From Acidobacteriota bacterium (lineage in GTDB: Bacteria; Acidobacteriota; Terriglobia; Bryobacterales; Bryobacteraceae), in NCBI GenBank assembly GCA_023436715.1, contig JAEZIJ010000099.1, positions 1-17,167 of the forward strand: a stretch of 17,167 nucleotides of DNA. Reading direction: 5' to 3'. Below, piece after piece: positions 1-6,098 of the stretch. Within the stretch, counting starts at the first letter, position 1, and each line of letters begins with the position of its first letter. A program made the translations under genes and the position numbers. The notes under the pieces were generated by a model. The model was given only the letters and a program-made list of their open reading frames with translations. It made no database searches and was not told where the DNA came from.

Positions 1-38
1 CCTCCTGGCCTGTGCAGCACAGGCCAGGAGGCCTGTGC
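1..38. repeat. Compound inverted repeat (three-arm hairpin) after the biotin carrier gene
   Basis: CCTCCTGGCCTGTG at 1-14 is the exact reverse complement of 18-31, with a 3-base loop. The arm at 18-25 (CACAGGCC) can also pair with GGCCTGTG at 30-37 across a 4-base loop, so two alternative hairpins share one arm. It lies just beyond the stop codon of the minus-strand biotin carrier gene, where a terminator or a dispersed intergenic repeat would sit. Any downstream T-tract would be outside the window, so a terminator cannot be confirmed. The sequence may also explain why the contig or window ends here. Confidence 0.75.
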
Positions 39-40
39 CA

Positions 41-403
41 CTACGCCAACTCCAGCAGCACCTGGTCCGAACGCACGGCCTCTCCCGGCACGACGAGCAC
101 GGATTTCACCACCCCCGCAATCGGCGCCCCGATTTTCGTCTCCATCTTCATCGCTTCGATGGTGGCAACCGGGTCGCCCTTGGCAACCTTCTGGCCCGGA
201 CTGGCCGTGACGGAGGTGATCACGCCCGCAATCGGGCTTCGGCAGATCCTGTCCCCGGGGAGTTCGTCCGACGGTGGCGGCACGTTCAGTACCGAGGGAG
301 GAATGCGGCTCTCCGGCGCGTCGTCGGCCGCGGCCTGCGGCTCCCCCACGAACTGCACGTCCACGTCGTACGTATTGCCTTCGACTGTAATGCGAAGTTT
401 CAC
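41..403 (-). CDS. Biotin carboxyl carrier protein (biotin/lipoyl attachment domain) of an acyl-CoA carboxylase or decarboxylase
   Basis: A 120-residue carrier protein whose C-terminal half is a biotinyl domain (about residues 50-120). The biotinylation motif is EAMKM, with Lys86 as the expected biotinylated residue, followed by the usual GxVxxVxVxxGxxVxxxxxL pattern. The N-terminal 20 residues (MKLRITVEGNTYDVDV) match the start of separate carriers of the MmdC/PccA-tail kind, followed by a Pro/Ala-rich linker. It carries carboxyl-biotin to or from the carboxyltransferase encoded upstream. The start is GTG at 403, preceded by GGGGAG about 6 bases upstream. The start codon overlaps the stop of the preceding small gene (GTGA), which indicates translational coupling. 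A longer in-frame reading to 502 only runs back over the small gene and is not needed. Which acyl-CoA is handled cannot be read from the sequence. Confidence 0.9.
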   Translation of the reverse strand: MKLRITVEGNTYDVDVQFVGEPQAAADDAPESRIPPSVLNVPPPSDELPGDRICRSPIAGVITSVTASPGQKVAKGDPVATIEAMKMETKIGAPIAGVVKSVLVVPGEAVRSDQVLLELA

Positions 404-633
404 CTGTTCACTCCCCGTTCCGGGACGAATCGCGCCGCGCCGCGGCGGTTTGCCAGATTGTGCGAAACCTGAACGGCAAGACGCCGGCTCTGCTGCGCCC
501 ACGGATTCAAAGCGGACACCCGCCTGATACCGGTAATGTGCGCGTCCTTACCGGCCACGGCGGCAACGGCCGCGGCAATAATCACTTTGTGCCGTTCCCA
601 GTCCACCCGCACGACTCCTGCATCTTCGGCCAA
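400..633 (-). CDS. Small OadG/MmdE-like subunit of a biotin-dependent decarboxylase or carboxylase
   Basis: A 77-residue protein between the carboxyltransferase and the biotin carrier. The stretch HKVIIAAAVAAVAG, then ITGIRRVSAL and NPWAQQSRR, resembles the conserved C-terminal tail of OadG/MmdD (typically VIAAI.AAVAAYLG followed by IRS.R...PWA..GR). The N-terminal membrane helix of OadG is missing, so it is closest in layout to the short epsilon subunit MmdE known from Veillonella methylmalonyl-CoA decarboxylase. The start is TTG at 633. AGGAG lies 7 bases upstream and overlaps the TAG stop of the carboxyltransferase gene, and no ATG in this frame fits better. The gene ends in a GTGA overlap with the carrier gene. 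In the family this tail binds the carboxyltransferase and helps complex assembly; the same role here is inferred. The extension after residue 55 (ANRRGAARF onwards) is not family-typical. Confidence 0.75.
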   Translation of the reverse strand: MAEDAGVVRVDWERHKVIIAAAVAAVAGKDAHITGIRRVSALNPWAQQSRRLAVQVSHNLANRRGAARFVPERGVNR

Positions 634-643
634 ATCGAGGCTC

Positions 644-2188
644 CTATAGTGGTATCAACCCGTGCTTCTTCGGCGGCCGCAAATCGCGCTTGGCCGCCAG
701 GGCTTCGAGCGCGTCCACCACGTAACCCCTCGTCTCCGCCGGCTCGATGATTTCATCTACCAGCCGCCGGCCCGCGGCCACATACGGCGATGCGAATGTA
801 TCGCGGTAATTCTCGATGAGCTCCCGGCGCGTTGCTTCCTTGTCTTTCGCTTCGGCGATCTCGCGCCGGAAGACGATTTCGGCCGCCCCCTCGGCGCCCA
901 TAACCGCGATCTCCGCCGAAGGCCATGCTACCACGCGGTCGGCTCCCAGGTCTTTGGCGCACATGGCGATGTACCCGCCGCCGTACGCCTTGCGGATCAC
1001 CACGGTTATCTTCGGCACGGTCGCCGCCGAGTACGCGAACAGCATTTTGGCGCCGTGGCGGATGATTCCGCCGTACTCCTGGTCCACCCCTGGAAGGAAG
1101 CCCGGCACGTCGACGAACGTGACCAGCGGGATGTTGAACGCGTTACAGAAGCGGATGAAGCGCGCCCCCTTGTCCGAGGCGTTGATATCCAGGGCGCCGG
1201 CCAACACCGAGGGCTGGTTCGCAATGATCCCCACCGTGCGGCCCACGATGCGCGCGAACCCGATCACCAGGTTCATCGCGAACTCTTTCTGCACCTCGAG
1301 AAAGTCGGCGCGATCCACGACGCGCTCGATAATGTGCCGCACGTCATAGCCGATTTTCGCCTCTTCCGGCACTACGTAGTTCAAGCTCTCGTCGTAAAGA
1401 GGGCGATGGTCCGGATCGGCCAGAGGAGGGTCTTCGAGGTTGTTCGACGGCAGGAACGAGAGCAGCCGCTTGCAGATACGAACGGCGTCAATGTCGTTGT
1501 CGGCGATGAAGTGGAGCACCCCGGAATAGTTCATCTGCGCGCGGGTACCGCCCAGTTGCTCGGGAGTCACCACCTCGCCCGTGACCTGCTTGATGACCGA
1601 TGGGCCGGTGATGAAAATCTGCGCGTACCGGGTCTGGATGATGAAGTCCGTCAGCGCCGGGCTGTATGCCGCTCCTCCCGCGCACGGGCCGCAGATCAGC
1701 GAAATCTGCGGGACCACTCCGGACAGCATCACGTTGTGATAGAAGATGCGGGCGTAACCCGCCAGACTCTCGACGCCCTCCTGCACCCTCGCGCCGCCCG
1801 AATCGTTGATGAACACGAACGGCGAGCCCGTCTTGAGCGAGGCTCTCATCATTTCGGCGATCTTGTCGCCATGGACCTCACCCGCCGAGCCACCCGCGAC
1901 CGTGAAATCCTGGCTGGCTACGTGCACCAGCCGTCCGCCGACCAGTCCGGCGCCGGTGATCACGCCGTCGGCGGGCAACTCCTTTCCCGCCATACCGAAA
2001 AACGTCGCCCGGTGCCTGGCGAACAGTCCGCTCTCCTGAAACGCCTGCCGGTCCAGCAGGATTTCAAGTCTCTCGCGGGCGGTGAGTTTGCCCGAGGCGT
2101 GCTGCTTCTGAATACGGTCTTCTCCCCCGCCGAGGCGAAGACGCTCCCTGGTCCGCTTCAGGTCGGCTATGCGCTCTTTGATTGTCAT
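644..2188 (-). CDS. Biotin-dependent acyl-CoA carboxyltransferase beta subunit (propionyl-CoA carboxylase / methylmalonyl-CoA decarboxylase alpha type)
   Basis: A 514-residue protein, normal length for PccB/MmdA. It has the tandem crotonase-fold carboxyltransferase halves (about residues 25-265 and 275-505). Visible family motifs are SGGARVQEG (130-138), the first oxyanion segment CAGGAAYSPAL (169-179), FVDVPGFLPG (358-367) and the second oxyanion segment AYGGGYIAM (401-409), followed by WPSAEIAVMGAEGA. It transfers a carboxyl group between biotin and an acyl-CoA in the cytosol. The start at MTIKERIADL is chosen because it matches the family N-terminus and lies about 28 bases after a promoter at 2224-2251. 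The 11-residue longer TTG start would lie at or before the predicted transcript start. The gene is the first of a unit with the MmdE-like and carrier genes. Sequence alone does not separate propionyl-CoA carboxylase from methylmalonyl-CoA decarboxylase. The MmdE-like neighbour favours the latter, while the absence of membrane-subunit genes here leaves it open. Confidence 0.93.
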   Translation of the reverse strand: MTIKERIADLKRTRERLRLGGGEDRIQKQHASGKLTARERLEILLDRQAFQESGLFARHRATFFGMAGKELPADGVITGAGLVGGRLVHVASQDFTVAGGSAGEVHGDKIAEMMRASLKTGSPFVFINDSGGARVQEGVESLAGYARIFYHNVMLSGVVPQISLICGPCAGGAAYSPALTDFIIQTRYAQIFITGPSVIKQVTGEVVTPEQLGGTRAQMNYSGVLHFIADNDIDAVRICKRLLSFLPSNNLEDPPLADPDHRPLYDESLNYVVPEEAKIGYDVRHIIERVVDRADFLEVQKEFAMNLVIGFARIVGRTVGIIANQPSVLAGALDINASDKGARFIRFCNAFNIPLVTFVDVPGFLPGVDQEYGGIIRHGAKMLFAYSAATVPKITVVIRKAYGGGYIAMCAKDLGADRVVAWPSAEIAVMGAEGAAEIVFRREIAEAKDKEATRRELIENYRDTFASPYVAAGRRLVDEIIEPAETRGYVVDALEALAAKRDLRPPKKHGLIPL

Positions 2189-2223
2189 GAATGTCTGTTG
2201 CCCCGATGTAGGGAGCAACAAAC

Positions 2224-2251
2224 ATTGTAGAGGAACTTTAGCGGATGTCTA
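2224..2251 (-). promoter_or_regulatory. Sigma70-like promoter of the carboxyltransferase unit
   Basis: Read on the minus strand, TAGACA (2251-2246, five of six matches to TTGACA) and TACAAT (2229-2224, five of six to TATAAT) are separated by 16 bases. The predicted transcript would begin near 2217, giving a leader of about 28 bases before the ATG at 2188. It lies in the 77-base gap after the DUF5658-like gene, so the carboxylase unit can be transcribed apart from the small membrane genes upstream. Confidence 0.55.
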
Positions 2252-2265
2252 CAGGAATGCGCGGT

Positions 2266-2544
2266 TCAAAACGCCAGCTTGAGGATTACCCCGACGTTCC
2301 ACACCGCCAGCGCCGCATACCAGTAGTTGATCCAGCGGATGACGTGCCTCCGGTGCAGGACAAGACACACTCCACCAAGCCCCAGCGCGACAAGCTTCGA
2401 CCCGCCCACGCTGAGCGCCGGGCCCATACCCGCCATCAACAGATACCGTATCAGTGGGCTCGCCTCACTGGCGCCGATCCGCAGCCCAACGAGCGTCGTC
2501 GCAAAGTCCACGAGTTGGAGAAAGAGAAAAGTGGCTAGAAGCAC
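2266..2544 (-). CDS. DUF5658-like small membrane protein
   Basis: A 92-residue, strongly hydrophobic protein with about three membrane segments (residues roughly 1-20, 32-62 and 72-90). The stretch LVDFATTLVGLRIGASEASP near the N-terminus is the hallmark of DUF5658-type proteins, in which an Asp in the first helix and a conserved N/S-P follow the pattern D..TT...........E.NP. Here SEASP replaces the usual EANP. Function of the family is unknown. The start is GTG at 2544, with only a weak GAGTGAG purine stretch upstream, so the exact start is uncertain. It lies 94 bases downstream of the DUF2892-like gene on the same strand, and 77 bases upstream of the carboxyltransferase start. A functional link to either is not shown. 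Confidence 0.65.
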   Translation of the reverse strand: MLLATFLFLQLVDFATTLVGLRIGASEASPLIRYLLMAGMGPALSVGGSKLVALGLGGVCLVLHRRHVIRWINYWYAALAVWNVGVILKLAF

Positions 2545-2597
2545 GTCTCACTCATCGTCTGAGTGCGGTGGAAGCTGTAGGGGTGAAATTCCGGAGC

Positions 2598-2620
2598 GCG
2601 GCGGGATTTTTCCCTGCCGC
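2598..2620. repeat. Hairpin between the two small membrane-protein genes
   Basis: GCGGCGGGA at 2598-2606 pairs with 2611-2620, giving nine base pairs with one bulged base at 2615 and a four-base loop. It lies about 20 bases past the stop of the DUF2892-like gene on the minus strand. No T-run follows on that strand, so it is at best a weak terminator or an RNA-stability hairpin. Confidence 0.4.
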
Positions 2621-2638
2621 ACCCCGGGGAGAACACTG

Positions 2639-2824
2639 CTACCTGTGGATCAACCGCTTCTCCGGAGAAAAGCCGGTCGTGCCCGTGATCAGCGAGGCTG
2701 CCGCCAGAGCGGTCAGGACGCCCTTCCACTTGTACCTGAGCGGCGCGAATATCGCGGCGGCAGCGGCGGCCGCCCCGATGCCCATTCGAATCTTCTGCTC
2801 TGTATCCCCAGTATTGGCTCTCAT
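2639..2824 (-). CDS. DUF2892-like (YgaP membrane domain type) small inner-membrane protein
   Basis: A 61-residue protein. The opening MRANTGDTEQKIRMGIGAAA matches the DUF2892 start pattern (N.G..dr..R...G), followed by two hydrophobic segments (about residues 12-27 and 33-50) and a GTTGFSPEKRL tail. In DUF2892 proteins the tail usually contains a Cys-Pro pair (G.CPLY); here Ser replaces the Cys, so any thiol-based role is absent. ATG at 2824 is chosen because AAGAGGGAG lies just upstream and the family begins there; longer readings add a non-homologous arginine-rich stretch. The family sometimes accompanies rhodanese domains. A rhodanese gene lies in this window but 4.5 kb away on the other strand. 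Confidence 0.7.
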   Translation of the reverse strand: MRANTGDTEQKIRMGIGAAAAAAAIFAPLRYKWKGVLTALAAASLITGTTGFSPEKRLIHR

Positions 2825-3295
2825 TGGCTCCCTCTTGGAACACCGGCTGGCAAAGTCCTTGAAAAACGCGAGCCGGATCTCATCGGACGGTTGGAATCTG
2901 GACCGGCTCCTTACCGCACTGGCCAATTTCCGGACAGCCCGGCACGGCGCGACGGCCCATTGAAGCCGCGAGCCCCCGCGGCAATTCATGTAGCCCTATA
3001 TCCGTATTAGATACCGAACGGGCGCCGGGTTGCAAGCCAGAACACCCCCAGGTGCAGGTATTACGACACCCCCATTAGAGAAGATAAAAACCCGCATACG
3101 AGGTCTAGAAACAGGCATTCAGTACTAGTACTCTCGGTAGGTGAGTACTATGAACGCCGGCCGCTGTTCCCGGTCCTACCTCGCTGTTGTCCCATCCCCC
3201 CGCCGGCTTGACCATCCCAAATAGCCGCGATGCGGCCGCACTGCGCATGAAAGGAGCGCGTGGCCGAAGCGGAGCCAAGGAGTTCCAATTACTCA
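2825..3295. other. Non-coding stretch between divergent genes
   Basis: These 471 bases separate the minus-strand DUF2892-like gene from the plus-strand beta-propeller gene, and no convincing protein gene lies inside. Visible structure: a GCCGCG/CGCGGC hairpin at 2965-2982 with a 6-base loop, a less GC-rich patch at 3053-3130, and the AGTACT cluster at 3121-3149. A 24-codon reading frame from ATG 3150 to TAG 3224 follows an AGGTGAG purine motif, but nothing else supports it as a gene. Confidence 0.6.
3121..3149. promoter_or_regulatory. AGTACT triple-site operator candidate
   Basis: AGTACT occurs three times in 29 bases: two abutting copies at 3121-3132 and a third at 3144-3149. The second and third form an exact inverted repeat, AGTACTC (3127-3133) and GAGTACT (3143-3149), with nine bases between them. 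Abutting plus spaced palindromic half-sites are typical of a binding site for a dimeric repressor. It lies about 147 bases upstream of the beta-propeller start; the regulator is not identified. Confidence 0.5.
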
Positions 3296-4681
3296 ATGTT
3301 TTTCAGAAACTTAACCAGCTCGTTCCGTGCCGTGGCACTCGTCTCGGCGTTTACCGGTGCGGCCCTGGCTGCCGAACCGGCGCCACCCACCTATGACGCG
3401 GTCACAGACATGACGCCACGGCCCAAGCCGGCCCTGCCCACGATGGGGCTCTCCGGCACAGTGATTCAAGACCCCACGTTCGGCACACGCATTCTTCGGG
3501 TCACAGATAGCCAAACACAACCGAACAATCCCGACGCCTCGTTCCGCGGCCCCTCGGGCGCCTTTGTTCACAACTGGAACGCGGACAGCACGATGTTCTG
3601 GGCCTACGGACGCGGCGGCATTCTCATCTTCAAGTTCGACCCGCAGCGGATGTCCGTATCGCGCGTGGGCGACACGCGGAACGCAACCGGCGGCCTGGTT
3701 CTGCCGGATTCGAGCGTGTTCAGCTATCGCCGCCCGAACATCATCTACGTCCCCTCGGACGTGAGAATCCAGGAGTACGATTTCGACAAGAACACCTATA
3801 CGACGGTGTTCGATGCCGGAAATGCGGTGCCCGGAGCCCATGGAGCCTACGTGCCGTCTGCCAGCGACGATGACAGCCGCCTCTGCATGGCGTTCGGCGA
3901 CAAACAGGACACGCACCCCTACGTGGCCGTCCTGGATCGCACGAAGAACCAGTATCACGTGCTCGACACCCGGAAGTCGCTGGTGGACGGCCGCAAGACG
4001 AAGATTCCGCTCGGTTGGGGCATTCATAGCGCCTACATGGACCGCACGGGCCGTTACGTGGTCATCGGCAAAGGCGTGGACCGCAAGCAGGGCGCCTCGG
4101 AGTGGCTGGTCTGGGATGTGGATAGCGGCGACGTCGCCGACATCAACAATCACTGGAGCGGGCACGACGCCTCGGGCTTCGGCATGCGCGTCAACGAGTC
4201 CGGCTACTCGGGCGGCAACCCCTCGTTTTACGAGGAGGTGCAGTACTCGATCCGCCCGCTCGATCCGGCCCATGTTTCAGAACCGAAGTACCTGATTGAT
4301 CCCGCGAAACTCCCGACGCCGCACCTGTCGATCACGGGCGGCCACTTCTCGTGGAACAACGCGCGTCCGGAGGTTCTGACTCCGATCGTCGGCTCCCACT
4401 ACCGCGAGGTCAAGAACGCATCCAAGCCCTGGCGCGCCTTGGACGACGAGATCATCGCGGTTGCGACGGACGGTTCGGGAACGGTCTGGCGCTTTGCGCA
4501 CCATCGTAGTCTGACGGACGGCGACTTCTGGGATACCCCGCGAGGAAACGTCTCCCAGGACGGCCGCTGGTACCTGTTCACCTCGAACTGGGAACGCAAA
4601 CTCGGTTGGGATAAGTACGATAACCATTTCCGGCAGGACATGTTCATCGTAGAATTGCCTGCCCCGCCGGATTCGAAATAG
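3296..4681 (+). CDS. Secreted beta-propeller-like protein of unknown function
   Basis: A 461-residue protein with a signal peptide (MFFRNLTSSFRAVALVSAFT, then GAALA|AEP; cleavage near residue 25). The mature part is rich in repeated beta-type blades with patterns such as FVHNWNADSTMFWAYG, GIHSAYMDRTGRYVVIG, EWLVWDVDSGD, GHFSWNNARPEVL and GNVSQDGRWYLFTSNW, resembling WD40-like or TolB-like periplasmic propellers. No catalytic motif is recognised. The ATG at 3296 gives the clean signal peptide, but its AAGGAG (3277-3282) is 13 bases away, further than usual. An in-frame GTG at 3260 has AAGGAG only 3 bases upstream and would add 12 residues before the hydrophobic core, so the start is not certain. 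The gene stands alone: regulatory sites precede it and a hairpin terminator follows. Secretion and likely carbohydrate or surface binding are inference. Confidence 0.8.
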   Translation: MFFRNLTSSFRAVALVSAFTGAALAAEPAPPTYDAVTDMTPRPKPALPTMGLSGTVIQDPTFGTRILRVTDSQTQPNNPDASFRGPSGAFVHNWNADSTMFWAYGRGGILIFKFDPQRMSVSRVGDTRNATGGLVLPDSSVFSYRRPNIIYVPSDVRIQEYDFDKNTYTTVFDAGNAVPGAHGAYVPSASDDDSRLCMAFGDKQDTHPYVAVLDRTKNQYHVLDTRKSLVDGRKTKIPLGWGIHSAYMDRTGRYVVIGKGVDRKQGASEWLVWDVDSGDVADINNHWSGHDASGFGMRVNESGYSGGNPSFYEEVQYSIRPLDPAHVSEPKYLIDPAKLPTPHLSITGGHFSWNNARPEVLTPIVGSHYREVKNASKPWRALDDEIIAVATDGSGTVWRFAHHRSLTDGDFWDTPRGNVSQDGRWYLFTSNWERKLGWDKYDNHFRQDMFIVELPAPPDSK

Positions 4682-4690
4682 ACTTCCCAC

Positions 4691-4725
4691 CTTGGGCGGG
4701 CCGGGAATGGCCGGCCCGCTCAAGG
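4691..4725 (+). terminator. Strong hairpin terminator after the beta-propeller gene
   Basis: CTTGGGCGGGCCGG (4691-4704) pairs with CCGGCCCGCTCAAG (4711-4724) through 14 base pairs including one G-T wobble, with a six-base loop. It begins nine bases after the TAG of the propeller gene and is followed by a short GTTTGTGT stretch rather than a pure T-run. It separates the propeller gene from the phosphodiesterase gene 25 bases further on. Confidence 0.6.
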
Positions 4726-4749
4726 CGTTTGTGTCAGAATGGCAGGGTT

Positions 4750-6093
4750 ATGAAACGCCTCCTGCTATTCCTGCTGGGGTGCGGGACGCAAGTGACCGCA
4801 GCCGCGCAAGGGCCCGCGAAAGACCGCATGGTGGTCGTAGTGAGCCTGGACGGTTTCCCGGCATTTGCGCTTGACGACCCGGCCCTGCCCATTCCAACGC
4901 TGCGGCGGCTCATGCGCGAGGGCGCCTCGGCACGTCGGATACAATCCTCGAATCCCTCCGTTACCTGGCCGGCGCACACCAGCATGGTCACCGGGTTGCC
5001 GCCCGCGAAACACTCTGTGCTGTTCAACGGCCTTGTCGTGCGACAGGGGTCGAAGACGCCGGTTCGCGTGGAGCCGCATCACGACAAGACCAGACTCGTG
5101 CGGGCGGTCACAGTCTACGACCTGGCGCATCGCGCAGGCCTCACCACGGCACAAGTGGACTGGGTGGCCATCGAGAACGCGCCCACCATCACCTGGCAGT
5201 TCGCGGAGTGGCCCGACCCCAACGGCGCCATCGAGCGCGAGATGATCGCGGCCGGCGCGATTACCGAGGCGGAAGTGCGCGGCTTCACGAAGGCGAACGT
5301 CACCTGGCGCGACCGCATCTGGACCGACGCAGCCGTCCACATCCTGAAAGCGCACAAGCCGAACCTGCTCCTCTATCACGTCCTCAATCTCGATTCCACG
5401 CACCACCGCTACGGAACCAAGAACCTCGCCTCCTATACCGGGATGGCGTACGCGGACGACTCATTGCGCCGCATCGTGGAGGCGGTCGAGGGCGCGGGAC
5501 TGAAGGACCGCACAACGCTCGTCGTGGTTTCGGACCACGGCTTCAAGACCGCCCGGCGCAGCATCCGGCCGAACACCATCCTGCGAGAGCGCGGGCTGCT
5601 GAAAGTGGTATCGGGAATGGTCGAGTGCGACGCCTGGGTAGTGCCCGACGGCGGCAGCGCGATGGTGTACGTGATCGATCCTGCGAACCGTGCCCGGCTC
5701 GCCCCCGATCTGAAGAAGGCGCTCACCGGCATCGAGGGCATCGATCGCGTGATAGAGCCTTCGGAGTACGACGCCCTGGGCTACCCTGCCCCGGAACGCA
5801 ATGACCAGGGTCCCGACCTCATCCTTGCCGCCAAAGACGGCTACTCGTTCGGCGGAGACTATACCGGCGAAACGGTGGTCGATCTGCCGGCCGGAGCCTC
5901 GCCCGGCAATCACGGCTACCTGAACCCCGATCCCGATATGGACGCGCTCCTCGTCCTCTGGGGCCGCGGCGCGAAGGCCGGCGCGAAGCTTGACCGGGCG
6001 CGTGTTTTCGACATCGGGCCCACTGTCGCGCGGCTGCTCGGGCTCACGATGACGGGCGTAGACGGCCGCGCACTCACCGAACTGATCCACTGA
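4750..6093 (+). CDS. Exported nucleotide pyrophosphatase/phosphodiesterase (alkaline phosphatase superfamily)
   Basis: A 447-residue protein with a short signal peptide (MKRLLLFLLGCGTQVTAAAQ). A complete NPP-type two-metal site is readable: Asp34 (VVSLDGF), Thr72 as nucleophile in SVTWPAHTS, Asp215 and His219 (NLDSTHHRYG), Asp262 and His263 (VVSDHGF) and His388 (GNHGY). Members hydrolyse phosphodiester or pyrophosphate bonds of nucleotides or phospholipid-like substrates outside the cytoplasm. The substrate here is not predictable. Length agrees with bacterial ENPP-like enzymes. ATG 4750 is preferred over an upstream ATG at 4729 because the signal peptide starts there; the upstream purine motif GGCAGGG is only two bases away, so the binding site is weak. 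The oxidoreductase gene follows after six bases, indicating one transcript. Confidence 0.92.
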   Translation: MKRLLLFLLGCGTQVTAAAQGPAKDRMVVVVSLDGFPAFALDDPALPIPTLRRLMREGASARRIQSSNPSVTWPAHTSMVTGLPPAKHSVLFNGLVVRQGSKTPVRVEPHHDKTRLVRAVTVYDLAHRAGLTTAQVDWVAIENAPTITWQFAEWPDPNGAIEREMIAAGAITEAEVRGFTKANVTWRDRIWTDAAVHILKAHKPNLLLYHVLNLDSTHHRYGTKNLASYTGMAYADDSLRRIVEAVEGAGLKDRTTLVVVSDHGFKTARRSIRPNTILRERGLLKVVSGMVECDAWVVPDGGSAMVYVIDPANRARLAPDLKKALTGIEGIDRVIEPSEYDALGYPAPERNDQGPDLILAAKDGYSFGGDYTGETVVDLPAGASPGNHGYLNPDPDMDALLVLWGRGAKAGAKLDRARVFDIGPTVARLLGLTMTGVDGRALTELIH

Positions 6094-6098
6094 AGCCG

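Noticed and set aside
644..2221. Longer carboxyltransferase from TTG at 2221
   Set aside because: The added 11 residues are not family-typical, and the start lies at or before the predicted transcript start.
662..2230. 522-codon open frame antisense to the carboxyltransferase gene
   Set aside because: The opposite strand encodes an unmistakable carboxyltransferase. The antisense translation is rich in His, Arg and Asp with no family likeness, the usual shadow in GC-rich DNA.
2535..2843. 102-codon minus-strand frame overlapping the DUF2892-like gene
   Set aside because: The overlapping frame at 2639-2824 matches a known small membrane family; this one has no such likeness.
3150..3224. 24-codon frame directly after the AGTACT cluster with an AGGTGAG motif
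   Set aside because: The product shows no leader-peptide features (no codon runs, no following attenuator hairpin), so the purine motif alone is not enough to call a gene.
3311..4273. 320-codon minus-strand frame opposite the beta-propeller gene
   Set aside because: Val/Arg/His-rich shadow; the plus strand has a signal peptide and coherent beta-blade repeats.
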